A DNA stretch of 64,000 bases from Phytomonas francai (GCA_001766655.1 MJCC01000005.1:649233-713232); one strand, 5' to 3'. Shown: positions 10,040 through 19,514, counted from the first letter of the stretch. The notes: generated by a model not told the origin, from the sequence alone. A program made the numbers and translations.

Positions 10040-11217
10040 TAGGAGGAAGGGGGTCAGTCATTCTCATGTTCTATTGTATTATTATTGTCATTCTCATTTT
10101 TTTTTTTTTGATTGCTTGAGACTTAAAGCACACCATAGAACGACTTGTTCTTCCTTTATGGATGTGGCTGTTATATTCCCATCTTCTTTCTATCGCGAAC
10201 AAGTACATAGGGAATACATTTTTTAGTGTTACCTTGTCTCCTTTCCTCGTCTAGACCTTAACTACACATTATTATTGTGCTTCTATATCTCTTTTTCAAA
10301 AACCTTGTTTAAACCTGCTTAGATGTTAGAATGTACTGAAAGTTTAGGAGTGTAATAAAATCCATGAAGATCTTGAAATCACACTTAAGCTAATGTGTTA
10401 GCCCCTGCCCACATTAACAATTCAAAGACTATGTTTCCATGGTGGAAATTTAGCAATACCAACATAGCTCTTCATCGTGTATACCATAGTAATTGCTCGA
10501 CGCTTCCAATGTTTGATCTCTATTCTGCGTAAATTGTGAGCGATTTCATACCGACAAACCCCTACAAGTGCAGAAAACAAAATAGAATGAGAAGGGGTGA
10601 ACGAGATCTGAAGAGTATCGCCACTTCTAAGATTTTTTCATTCTCGAGATTTACGATAGAAGCTTGCTTTTTCACCCAAACCGTGCAAACTCATCCTGCC
10701 AGTCAAGTCAACAACAGAATTTGCATTCTTCAGTGGGATGCTCAATGGTAAAATGGGTTGATAATTTGAAGAGGGATGATATTGACTCTATTGTCGTGTT
10801 TAAACATTTGCTTTGGGTAAGCTTCCATTCTTCCTTCATATTCTTCGAATCTCTGATAAAACGCGTTAGCCAGAATTTTATAGTTCTCACCTATGGTTAC
10901 CTCTAAAAAGCGCTCGCGTATTTCGGCATCTATGTCGTGTGAAAGGGCTTTTTCACACCTTCTACTAATAGATTTTTTTGCTTTTCTCACTGAGTCTTTA
11001 TGTTTTACCATACACCCAAGGCTACTTTGGAAAATTAAATGACGGTTCATGGGTTCAGAATTCTCTCGAAGCATCGTTAGATTTGGAGGGGTAGACAGTT
11101 TTTAAAAAAATGTAGCTGATGTTATTTCTATTTTGTATCTCTTTTATTAAACTGTCATTTTCTTCAAAGAAATTAAGACAAAAAAAATCGCCACTTTCAT
11201 TTGATATTGTAAGCTGA
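10040..11217. other. Intergenic spacer with opposing ORF
   Basis: AT-rich spacer downstream of raptor. A 110-codon hydrophilic minus-strand frame (10742-11074) opposes the block and matches no family I know; it is kept as a question, not a gene. Immediately before the next gene an in-frame upstream segment (11119-11217) ends in TGA. Confidence 0.4.
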
Positions 11218-12000
11218 ATGGAGCAATTTTCTCGATACGGTGTGTCTGCTGAAAAGGGCGTTCCAGATATCATGAGAAATCAGTACCTCCAAAACGGAAA
11301 TGCTTCAGAAGAAGAGCCCAGTCAATTTAATCGTATCTGTAGGCATGGCGAATGGGATTTAAACAATCAATGTGTGTGCCACCCTGGTTATATTACCGAT
11401 TTTAGTGGATCTAGCAAAGATTCAGATTTCGCTTTATGCGATTCTCGAATTATATCCGGAGAAGGCGTATCACATCCATTCTATAAGAGCAAACCATTTA
11501 TAATTGTTCTAATTATCGTTGGTATAGTACTTTTTGTCATTTGCTGTTCCATTTGCAGCCTCATACGAAGGTGTAAACGCAGTCGTGAGGAAAGGTTGCA
11601 TATGAATTCTACGCCTGAAGACGTATCACTAGCCGCAAATACGCTTGCTCCTGCGCCTGTACCTATCCCACACTATTTAAGTGGATACAATACAAGCTTA
11701 TACGATCCGGTTATGAACACGAACTATTGGATACCTGCCCCAGTACAAAGACAGCTTGAAATGATAGCAATACAGGCACAACCACCCCAATCGGAGTTAC
11801 AACACTCAGAACTATTTTATGGTTCAGCATGGCAGTCCAATAGCAATGGGATAGATAATAACAGATATACTTACATGAACGCTGATTCGAGAGGAAATCC
11901 TGGTATGCATACCGAGCTGGCAGCTGTCTGCCATTCTAACGAATCTATCTCCGTCTCAGTAGACAACCAAGCAGAGGAAGAAAATGCCACCCGTACTTAA
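11218..12000 (+). CDS. Single-pass membrane protein, EGF-like segment
   Basis: A 260-residue protein not assignable to a known family. Residues 41-74 hold an EGF-like cysteine pattern ('CRHGEWDLNNQCVCHPGY...C'). A strong hydrophobic span at about 94-116 is followed by the basic stretch 'RRCKRSREER', which predicts an extracellular or lumenal N-terminus and a cytosolic tail of about 140 residues rich in Pro, Asn, Gln and Ser. No signal peptide follows the ATG at 11218, which is odd for an exposed cysteine module. The same frame is open upstream to an ATG at 11119, whose product starts with a hydrophobic stretch (LFLFCISFI), but a TGA directly precedes 11218. The N-terminus may therefore be misassigned or broken. 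It ends TAA. A surface or endosomal receptor-like role is only a guess. Confidence 0.65.
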   Translation: MEQFSRYGVSAEKGVPDIMRNQYLQNGNASEEEPSQFNRICRHGEWDLNNQCVCHPGYITDFSGSSKDSDFALCDSRIISGEGVSHPFYKSKPFIIVLIIVGIVLFVICCSICSLIRRCKRSREERLHMNSTPEDVSLAANTLAPAPVPIPHYLSGYNTSLYDPVMNTNYWIPAPVQRQLEMIAIQAQPPQSELQHSELFYGSAWQSNSNGIDNNRYTYMNADSRGNPGMHTELAAVCHSNESISVSVDNQAEEENATRT

Positions 12001-12471
12001 ATAGTTTAAAAGGCTAGCATGGGTCATAGGTAGAAGATTTCTAACAACGAATTTCACTTCTAGTTCTTCTTTTCCTTTTTAAGAAAATCTAATATTCCTT
12101 TTTAAAGCAACGTTCTATCTCTTTATATGGGATGTACTTGTTTAGTTATTTCTTGTTTGTTTCTAATAGTAATGCGAATAATGCATTTTCATTTCATAGT
12201 TTCAGTATTCAATATATCCCCTTCCCTTTATGGGGACGAAATTGTTTAGTAAAAAATTTCCAAAACAAGTTGGTAGAAATAAATAGGTTTCCAATTCAAA
12301 TGCAGGCCAGCTTAACGCGTTTTTTATTTATGCTTGGATCCTTTACATCTCCTGAATCGTTTTTCTCCTTTGTATTGCTCTTTTGTTGTTGGAACATTAT
12401 ATGCTAGAACTACCTTTTTATCATTCAGTCTCATTTTCTTGCACATAAAAATCAGACAACCGAAATAAAGA
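12001..12471. other. Intergenic spacer
   Basis: T-rich spacer. The 91-codon plus-strand frame at 12132-12407 is rich in Phe, Ser and Leu as expected of T-rich non-coding DNA and is not supported. Confidence 0.45.
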
Positions 12472-12894
12472 ATAGGCTGCTCAAATTCTAAGGCACTAAG
12501 CCTGGATGGGTTTTATGGATGTGGACCAAGAGATTTTGAATATGACACCAAGAAAGGTCTTTTTGAAAAGAAAAACGGTCTCCTTTTTCGGCTTGTCAAC
12601 TGTGAAGAAAAGCAATGAGCGTACTACAACGATACCAAGACGCATGATTTTCATGTCGCGACAATCTTTGGACCCAACTCTTCAAATCTAATTGCACTTG
12701 TCAGCCCCAACCTAACACAGAATTCTGACGGAACATATACGTGCGTGAGTGTAATCCACCCACATCATACAGAACCGTTTATTCAAGGGGATGCATCGGG
12801 TTTTGATTCCACTATTAAATTTGTATTTTTGGATGAAAACGTCGCACGTAAACTACGTCATAAAGAAACTGATGGTAACCCCCCTCATTCGTGA
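12472..12894 (+). pseudogene. SKCRP pseudogene: lost ATG, Trp-to-stop
   Basis: Translation from 12472 gives an SKCRP sequence in one frame for 140 codons. It opens with GCSNSK after an ATA (12472-12474) where ATG is expected, an acylation-type N-terminus like those of the intact copies at 15130 and 16466. The core 'NGLLFRLVN' is followed by 'EEKQ', then TGA (12616-12618), then 'AYYNDTKTHDF'. Paralogues have Trp exactly there ('KQWAYYNDT'), so TGG became TGA. The remaining domain is intact through 'EPFIQGDASGF', with the final TGA at 12892-12894. Frame integrity over the whole length implies recent decay, or an expressed gene if TGA is read and another start is used. It lies between the membrane-protein gene and NAP, inside the SKCRP cluster. 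Confidence 0.85.
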
Positions 12895-13898
12895 AGATAC
12901 ACAAAATCGTAAGAAAAACAGTGAACTACTTACATGCAAACAGATCCTGTTATTGATTTATACAAATGATCCAATACATAGCGCGTAGGGAAACTGTCTC
13001 TATGGGTACTCCCACTGTATACGCATTAGAAAGACTTGGATACTCTTGGGAGCTCATTTGTTACTTTACAGCACTATTTGTGTTGAATGTGAATTTGAGA
13101 TCGTTAGTAACCCAGCATTATGTTGGTAAATGGGGGTTAAACTATTTATATGCATGGATTTCTCCTTTTTGTTGTTGTTGCCACACTTTTTCTTTGGAAT
13201 TTCCAGCCTTCCTATGTGAAGACTTATAAGCAACTCACTTTGGTGTACGTCTTAGATACCATTTTGGGAGTAGCGCAAAACGTTTGTTTTCTGAAATTGA
13301 AGGTATCTATGATAACCATATTATTTAACTTGAAGCTCGACATAAATATCGTTTAGTTTTTCCTTTTCAAATATCATGACACTTGGCAATGCTATGAATA
13401 GGAAACCCCAAATAATATACTACTCTGTAGACTATTTGGGGATGCATAAAAAGAAAGGAAGCAATAGTAGCGTTTTATTGAATAAATGGACGCAGTAAAA
13501 TGCAGTAAATAGTAAATTATTGTTATTTTCATCTGACCTCACTTTTGCCTATAACGAGCTTATGTCTTTCCCTTTGCATGCTATTAGCTAAGTCTAACAA
13601 AAAAATGTTTTCGGTAGGCTTGTGGAGCATGGCAGGCAATAAATGAATAGAGGGAGCGCAGGTGATGAAATAAATGAAGTGTTTCACCCCTTTTATGTGC
13701 ATTTAAACCCCCAACTTTCCAGTACTTTTCACTTTACTCCCTTCTCACAATTATTGTGACGGTTGAATTTTACTACATGTATGAAAAAGTGATTTAAAAG
13801 ATTTTAAAAGTACCCAGGAAGGATAGTATAACGCCTGCTTTAAGTCATTTGGGAGACATAAACGGAAAGCCGTAAAAACAACAACTACAGGAAAAGAG
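12895..13898. other. Spacer with possible decayed membrane-protein frame
   Basis: Two adjacent plus-strand frames (12966-13229 and 13150-13356) in different phases encode hydrophobic stretches and might be one frameshifted remnant; no family is recognised. A 9-bp inverted repeat (CCCCAAATA/TATTTGGGG) lies at 13406-13414 and 13433-13441. The rest is AT-rich. Confidence 0.35.
13406..13441 (+). repeat. Inverted repeat, possible stem-loop
   Basis: Perfect 9-bp arms (CCCCAAATA and TATTTGGGG) separated by 18 bases. It could form a hairpin in the transcript upstream of NAP. Function is unknown. Confidence 0.5.
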
Positions 13899-14801
13899 AT
13901 GGAGAAAATAGATAACCAAGAAATCATGGTCACGCAGGCCCAAATTAATCAACTTCAACAGAAGCTTCATGATGAAGTCGAAGCATCTGATGTTGCTTTT
14001 GATCTCAAGAAAAACCCAATTTTCGAATCTCGAAATAACACTATTATAGCTCTGATAGCCTCAAAAGGCCTCCCTGAGACTTTTTGGGCCTCCACACTTG
14101 TGTCTATTCTGGAGCTTAAGGCCAAAGCAGAGGAAACATTTCCCCGTTTTATGGGCCCCTATGATGAGGAGTTGCTGAAGAAATATCTCAAAGATATGAA
14201 GCTAACTTATACCGAGAAAGGTCACACGATTAGGCTTTTTTTTGCCCCCAATCCTTACTTCAAGGAGACGGAGCTTTGGGCCGAGGTGTTGGATGTGATG
14301 GCCCCAGGGGGCTCTGCCAAGCAGCAGAGTGACGGCGATGAGGAGGAGTGGGAAGAGAAGATAAACTTCTCGGGGGTTACTTGGAACCCAGGATATGGCC
14401 CTGAGGGGGGTGACGAGAAAAGCCCAAACATCGAAGAGGAGGGTGTTGGAGACAAGTCTGCAAATGTCGATGAGACACACAAGAAGCGCTCGCAGGAGAA
14501 CCTCGCCGTGGACAATTCCCCGAGCAGCAAGAATCCTGGTGGGACAAAACAGGGTCCCAGCGTGTTGGAAGTGTTCAGTTTGATGCCTTTGCATCCCAAA
14601 GAAGATTCTGAGCTTTGCAGCGGGGATGACGACGAGGAAGACCTAATGGAAGCTGTGGAGGAGTGGGAAGATGAAATGGAGGATCGAAAGCTTTTGCTTA
14701 GCACGATGGTTGAAGCCTACTACAACCCAGGTGCAGTGTGGACAAACCTTGAAAATTTCAAGGATCTGGAAATGACGCTTAAAAAGCTGAAAACTGAATA
14801 A
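13899..14801 (+). CDS. Nucleosome assembly protein (NAP/SET family)
   Basis: A 300-residue histone chaperone of the NAP family, expected to bind H2A-H2B or H3-H4 and move between cytoplasm and nucleus. An N-terminal helix ('INQLQQKLHDEVEASD') resembles the long dimerisation helix. The domain continues with 'LPETFWASTLVSI' and the family signature 'YLKDMKLTYTEKGHTIRLFFAPNPYF' at about residues 95-120 (matching the NAP motif of strand residues followed by F-x-PNPYF). Acidic stretches ('DGDEEEWEEK', 'SGDDDEEDLMEAVEEWEDEME') follow, though the longest is not at the very end; a 40-residue less acidic tail closes the protein, which is unusual. The ATG at 13899 follows purine-rich leader sequence. 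Family identity is clear, histone specificity is not. Confidence 0.88.
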   Translation: MEKIDNQEIMVTQAQINQLQQKLHDEVEASDVAFDLKKNPIFESRNNTIIALIASKGLPETFWASTLVSILELKAKAEETFPRFMGPYDEELLKKYLKDMKLTYTEKGHTIRLFFAPNPYFKETELWAEVLDVMAPGGSAKQQSDGDEEEWEEKINFSGVTWNPGYGPEGGDEKSPNIEEEGVGDKSANVDETHKKRSQENLAVDNSPSSKNPGGTKQGPSVLEVFSLMPLHPKEDSELCSGDDDEEDLMEAVEEWEDEMEDRKLLLSTMVEAYYNPGAVWTNLENFKDLEMTLKKLKTE

Positions 14802-15129
14802 ACCCTCTTCAAAATATACTGATTATTCCTACACTACATCCACGTTGAACCTTTCTCTTGTATCCTTATCGATTCTCAAGGCCTGTAGAAGAATTGAGCC
14901 TATGGACCGAGCACGTTTCCTAAAATAATTTATTCTTATCTACTAAAATGTTTCATGTGAACACTATAACTCACTGAATACGAATTAAAATTAAAAAAAT
15001 TATTTCCCTTCTCACAATACATTCCTTTAAAAATGGTTGAAACATTACACGCTTCATGTTCAATTTCTTATTAGAATTTTATTATTTAAAGATAAATTAT
15101 TGCTAACTATTTTTACATTCGAAACCAAA
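14802..15129. promoter_or_regulatory. Spacer and splice region of SKCRP gene
   Basis: Contains a TTTCCCTTCTC pyrimidine tract (about 15003-15013) and candidate AG acceptors including one near 15073. This lies before the ATG at 15130 and supports that start over upstream non-ATG codons in the same frame. Confidence 0.4.
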
Positions 15130-15495
15130 ATGGGCTGCAATTTTTCGAAAAATTCGAAGTGCGACCTCTTCGAGAATGGCACACCTCGCTTCAAGGCGGA
15201 CAAAGTCATAAAGCAATTTGAGCAAGGCAACGGTGTTCTATTCCGGCTTGTTAATAGGAGTAAAAGGGAGTGGGCATACTATAACGACTCAAAGAACTAC
15301 GATTTGCACGTTCAGGTCATCTTCAGCCCTGATTGTGAAATTCGGGCTCTGGGAGAGACCAAGCTTGTAAAACTTGACAATGGTGAGTACATGGCAACTG
15401 TTGTGGTACATCCCTTGCAAACTCAATTGTTTATTAAGGGCCGCGTGAACGGCTTCAAAGCGAAAATGGACGCCTATGCTATAGAGAGTCAGTAA
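15130..15495 (+). CDS. Small calpain-related protein (SKCRP), dual-acylation type
   Basis: A 121-residue SKCRP. The start at 15130 is chosen because it gives MGCNFS, a combined N-myristoylation (Gly2) and palmitoylation (Cys3) signal; the open frame upstream has no ATG. The domain shows 'GNGVLFRLVNRSKREWAYYND' at about residues 37-57 and ends 'LQTQLFIKGRVNGFKAKMDA'. It is the closest paralogue of the gene at 16466: long identical stretches such as 'LGETKL' and 'NGEYMATV' indicate tandem duplication. No catalytic protease residues are present. Dual acylation suggests plasma or flagellar membrane attachment, which is inferred from the motif and the family. Ends TAA. Confidence 0.88.
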   Translation: MGCNFSKNSKCDLFENGTPRFKADKVIKQFEQGNGVLFRLVNRSKREWAYYNDSKNYDLHVQVIFSPDCEIRALGETKLVKLDNGEYMATVVVHPLQTQLFIKGRVNGFKAKMDAYAIESQ

Positions 15496-15628
15496 AAGAA
15501 CGAATACGCGCTGGCAAACGCCCTGCCATATCTAGTGTGGGAAAATTATATTTAGAGAATTAAAATTAAATCTGTATGACATTTTACCTCTTAATTTTTT
15601 TTTGAAAAGGGCATGCACCTAAGTGATA

Positions 15629-15665
<37 letters not shown>

Positions 15666-16465
15666 TGATGCGTTCTACGCATCACATGCATTGGACTCCG
15701 AATCACCCTCTGAGGAAGGAGTAAAATAGTTTTCCATTTTTTTTAGACGATGAAAGTAACGTTCATATCTAACGGAAAGATGGTGTGTCTTTCTTTACGA
15801 AGTATTGCGATGCTTCAGTATTAACTTTATTGTTCATTTTAGATCGTTTTTTTTTATTAATAAGCTTTTTTTCTGAATATATATATATATACTAACGTGT
15901 ATTTGCGTTCTATCATCCGTACAAGCAATTTCTTTGTTTGGTATTCTTGCTCTTAAACCACAAGGAAGGAATGGCTGAAGACGGGGAGGGAAACAGCTAT
16001 ATGTGAGTCTTAAAGATGGGAAAAAAGTTGTGGGTAAAAAAATATTATTTTTCCTTATCTAAAGGGGTGAAAAGTCATTAGAGATTTATCTGAAGTTGTT
16101 GTATTACGCTATCTTACCATTAACAGCTTGCTTTTTGTCTATATATCAACTCTGGATAAAGAAAAACAAGAGAAATTATTATCAGTAGTAAGACTCATAA
16201 TATAATATATATCTATATAGAGATATATATTATTATTACTATTTGAAACTTTTTTTTGAAGCATACGGATATCCCTTTTTTTAATGATCGATAATTTGGG
16301 TATTGAATAAGCATTTGCACCCAATTCTGCAGAGATAGATCGTCTCCAACTCATTATGATTTTTTCATTGACTTAGTTCCTTGCATGATGTTTTACGTTT
16401 AAAACAGCAAGTCCTTACTGAACATTTAGTGTTATTTTTTTTACTTATCGATCTTTGAAATAAAA
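15496..16465. other. Intergenic spacer with AT microsatellites
   Basis: No gene. Contains an (AT)n run at 15632-15659, a shorter one near 15876-15891, a palindromic TATA-rich segment near 16200-16235, and T-rich tracts (15845-15860, 16433-16442) likely used for splicing of the next SKCRP. Confidence 0.55.
15632..15659 (+). repeat. (AT)n microsatellite
   Basis: About 14 AT dinucleotides in the SKCRP intergenic spacer. Confidence 0.9.
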
Positions 16466-16882
16466 ATGGGCTGTGGAGCATCCTCCGTGTCTTCCGAATC
16501 CGAATTTGTGAATGGCAAGCCTACTTTCAAAGGTGATACTATCACCAAAGGCTTTGGTCAGGGCAATGGCCTTCTTTTTCGTATTGTAAATAAAAAGTCA
16601 AAACAGTGGGCGTACTATAACGATACCAAGGAATACGAAATGCAAATCAAGGCTACTTTTAGCCCCGATTGTGACATCAAGGCACTGGGAGAGACTAAGC
16701 TAGAGAAACTTGAGAACGGTGAGTACATGGCAACTGTTACGGTGTATCCCTTGCAAACAGAACTCTTTATCGAAGGTCATGTGAACGGCTTCAAGGCGAG
16801 GATGGATGCGGTGCCTATTTCGGATGACTCACAGGAAAAGCAGGAAGAAGCTGAAGAAGAAATGGTACAGGAAACAGCATAG
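16466..16882 (+). CDS. Small calpain-related protein (SKCRP), dual-acylation type
   Basis: A 138-residue SKCRP beginning MGCGAS (Gly2 and Cys3 as acylation sites). The core 'GNGLLFRIVNKKSKQWAYYNDT' lies at about residues 36-57, and 'LQTELFIEGHVNGFKARMDA' closes the domain. A Glu/Gln-rich acidic tail of about 20 residues is absent from the 15130 paralogue. The two genes share most of the domain and lie in tandem, so they are recent duplicates that diverged at N- and C-termini. This copy gives the reference Trp for the stop codon in the pseudogene at 12472. Membrane association by acyl groups is inferred. Ends TAG. Confidence 0.9.
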   Translation: MGCGASSVSSESEFVNGKPTFKGDTITKGFGQGNGLLFRIVNKKSKQWAYYNDTKEYEMQIKATFSPDCDIKALGETKLEKLENGEYMATVTVYPLQTELFIEGHVNGFKARMDAVPISDDSQEKQEEAEEEMVQETA

Positions 16883-17585
16883 AGATCGTTTTTATAGTTC
16901 AATAGCCCCCCTCCGCGACCTTAAAAAAAAACCATGACATTTTAATAAGGGTGATAAATTATGATTGATAATTTTGAAATAAACATGTTTATTAAGATTT
17001 TGGGGTTAAGAACAATGGATAAATATTAAGGATGATGTTTTATGTATATAGACTACGCGAACTTAAGTGATTGGTCAATTTCAGGTTTTGCATCGCATAC
17101 TGTATCTTTTTTTTTTTTTTGTGGGGTGATATTACATTTGAAACTTTGTTTTCTTGTATGCTTTTTGAAATGCATGTTCTTTCAAATAATATTTATTCTG
17201 TGCATTCGGTTCGTACTCTAAGATGAATTTCATCTTTTTTATTCACACGTTCAGTTCATGAAAATTACAGAGCTTCTCCTTATATCTGCGAAACATCTAC
17301 ATTTTCCTCCCGATGCCATCCTAGGCTTAAAGTATCGCACTCAGTGATATTAATCGTTATGCATTTAAATCACACTTTAGAAATAAGGTGTATAAATGAG
17401 AAAAGCCATTAATAAGTTTTGGAGGGAGCAGTTGTTTCGAAACTTCATCGTGAATATTTGTTTGTTTGCTTAGATGATTCACTTATGTCATTAAGGAAAA
17501 AGTAACCTCTATGTATATGTTTTTTTTATCGCATCTTTATCAGATGATACTTTTTCTTGGTTTATGCGAATAAATAAATAAATAA

Positions 17586-17617
<32 letters not shown>

Positions 17618-17878
17618 CAATAAATAAATAAGTAAAAGTATATAATAAGGAACCAATAGCGTTCCTTTAAGCAAAAACTTTGAACACACACACATACACA
17701 CTCCCTCTTCTCCACATAGTACTACCTATATTGATCCTGACAATTTCGGAAAAAAGAAAAACTCAGAAAGGACAAGATTCATTAGCGCATCAGTTTTGCT
17801 GTCGTTAATTCACCTTTATTAGCCCCCTCTAAGATATTATTTTGTAACACTCTCAAAGTCAGCCCCTGCAGCATTTTT
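16883..17878. other. Intergenic spacer with microsatellites
   Basis: No gene. Holds (AATA)n and (TA)n repeats at about 17570-17631, a poly-T run near 17107-17120, and pyrimidine-rich sequence at 17698-17715 upstream of the next gene. Confidence 0.55.
17570..17631 (+). repeat. (AATA)n-(TA)n-(AATA)n compound microsatellite
   Basis: AATA tetranucleotides flank a TA run at about 17591-17617. Confidence 0.85.
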
Positions 17879-18985
17879 ATGCATCGGATTTCCAGGATAT
17901 GCTACCGAACATCTCGAAAAGGCCCAGGAGGTTGGACTTCGCCTTCTCTTGCCTCTTTTGGAGGTCAGGCATCGTCCTCACCACGTCCCTCGACCGATAA
18001 TCGTGCTGACACTGATTCCTCTCAACAAGAGAAGGAGCCTGATTACACAAATGATAGCCCACACATCTACAACTGGCGTGCTAATAAAGCCTTTGATTTG
18101 GAGACAATCGGGCGAGCCATTCTAGGTAATGCTTATGATGCGTACCGCCCCACCCCACCCTCGAGTATACCTCCACACATTTCTAGGGTTTCGGTCGCTG
18201 CCGACCAAGATGAGGATGCGAAAACGCAAGCAAACCCAACGCGGCTGAAGTCGTTAAATTGGGCCGGCGGCCCCACTAATGCTCGTGCTAAGCATATGCA
18301 ACAACACTTCGGCGTCAACGGCGCCTCTCTGATAGATCGGAAGCAGTTGACTCTTACTAAGACAATCGAGATGCTCTTGAATGCGACATTCAAACCACGA
18401 GACGCCGACAGTCGCGTCTTCGGCGGCGACAACCGTACCAAGATCGCAGAGCAAAAGGAGGAATTGAAAAGCATGGACTCCCGCATAGTGCCTTTTCTGC
18501 ACGAAGATCTTATGTCCAATTACCTAAAGAACATTAATCAGCTGCACGGTCCCTCAGGGCAGCTCTATACGGGAGACATTTTGGTGGGGAGATTGGTCGG
18601 TCTCTTGTGTTTCACAGAGTCTGAGCGCAGCCTCGCCTTCATGCGCGAACTCAAGCGTTTTCACCAGAAACACACACCTGATTTCGTAGTGGTGTCTATC
18701 TCGCTGGGTGGAAAGGAAATGATGGATGTTTCTCGGCATTTTGGTTTCTATCATTGCCAACATCGAGATGGAGCGACGTGGGTGAAGCGGGATGCGGGGC
18801 TGATGATGCGGCCCTGGACTCCCATGCCACGATTGATAATTGTTGATGGCAGCACAGGAATGGAAATCACACGAAACGGGTTGACAGCGGTTATGGTCAA
18901 CCCTGATACGTGTTTTAATGAATGGAAACGTGGGGAATCTGGCGTAAAGATGTGGGACTGGTTGAATACAATCTATATTGGATAA
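17879..18985 (+). CDS. Thioredoxin-fold protein lacking CxxC, mitochondrial-like
   Basis: A 368-residue protein. The N-terminus (MHRISRICYRTSRKG...) is rich in Arg and Ser with no acids, resembling a mitochondrial presequence. The middle is low-complexity and basic. From about residue 235 it resembles the tryparedoxin/nucleoredoxin fold: 'GDILVGRLVGLLCF', 'FMRELKRFHQKHTPDFVVVSIS', then 'MPRLIIVDGSTGMEITRNG', which matches the cis-Pro strand and the following hairpin of tryparedoxins. Where family members have Trp-Cys-Pro-Pro-Cys, this protein has Phe245-Thr-Glu-Ser-Glu-Arg250, so the redox pair is missing. A dithiol oxidoreductase role is therefore unlikely; a binding or scaffold role is inferred. 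It ends with three consecutive stops (TAA TAG TAA). Confidence 0.6.
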   Translation: MHRISRICYRTSRKGPGGWTSPSLASFGGQASSSPRPSTDNRADTDSSQQEKEPDYTNDSPHIYNWRANKAFDLETIGRAILGNAYDAYRPTPPSSIPPHISRVSVAADQDEDAKTQANPTRLKSLNWAGGPTNARAKHMQQHFGVNGASLIDRKQLTLTKTIEMLLNATFKPRDADSRVFGGDNRTKIAEQKEELKSMDSRIVPFLHEDLMSNYLKNINQLHGPSGQLYTGDILVGRLVGLLCFTESERSLAFMRELKRFHQKHTPDFVVVSISLGGKEMMDVSRHFGFYHCQHRDGATWVKRDAGLMMRPWTPMPRLIIVDGSTGMEITRNGLTAVMVNPDTCFNEWKRGESGVKMWDWLNTIYIG

Positions 18986-19514
18986 TAGTAAACGCGGAAG
19001 CCCTCGCTCTTTCTCGCCCACTACTCCTTTAGTTGTCGCTTTTCCTATTTCGTCAATTTCCCCCCTCTACATTTACCAGCCAGAGGAGCGCTTTTAAACC
19101 GAAGTGCTTGTCTGTTGCAAGACTTTTTTTTTGTATATTCTAGCGTGAATTTTCAAGAGAGCGTGAGGGTATTAACGCCAAAAGCATATGTTTACGCTCG
19201 TTTGCTCCTCATTTTCGACCCACATCAGCAAGTGATTACTTCTAGTAATTATAGAGATATCATCAGCTGTTAGGTCGAATTGCACTTTCCATCTGCACTT
19301 ATTTGACTTCTTATTGGCCCATAAACACTCACCCCACTCATTTTCACTCCACCCCATCTCTACTTCTCGTGAGGAAGAATATATATATATATACTGTGTT
19401 TCCATTTTATCAATAAGGAAAGCGCGCAAGGGCGTATTATATATATATACTGTGTTGTGGTGTTTTCTGACGTTTTAATTCTTTGTTAATACGGTGTAGC
19501 TTACACTGATTGAA
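18986..19514. other. Intergenic spacer
   Basis: No gene. A segment TATATATATATACTGTGTT occurs twice (ending near 19400 and 19456), a short duplication in the likely 5' leader region of beta-COP. The 85-codon minus frame at 19172-19429 is not supported. Confidence 0.5.

Noticed and set aside
10742..11074. Similarity of 'SLGCMVK' in the antisense frame to the CCDC180-like protein (near 59790)
   Set aside because: Only seven residues match with no flanking similarity; taken as coincidence.
12506..12691. 61-codon plus-strand frame starting with ATG
   Set aside because: It is the wrong phase of the SKCRP pseudogene; the +2 phase gives the family sequence.
14202..14704. 130- and 149-codon antisense frames over NAP
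   Set aside because: Shadows produced by the acidic codons of NAP; Ser/Leu-rich products with no domain.
15037..15129. Upstream extension of the SKCRP at 15130
   Set aside because: It begins with TTG, lies in T-rich leader with a likely AG acceptor, and would hide the MGC acylation signal.
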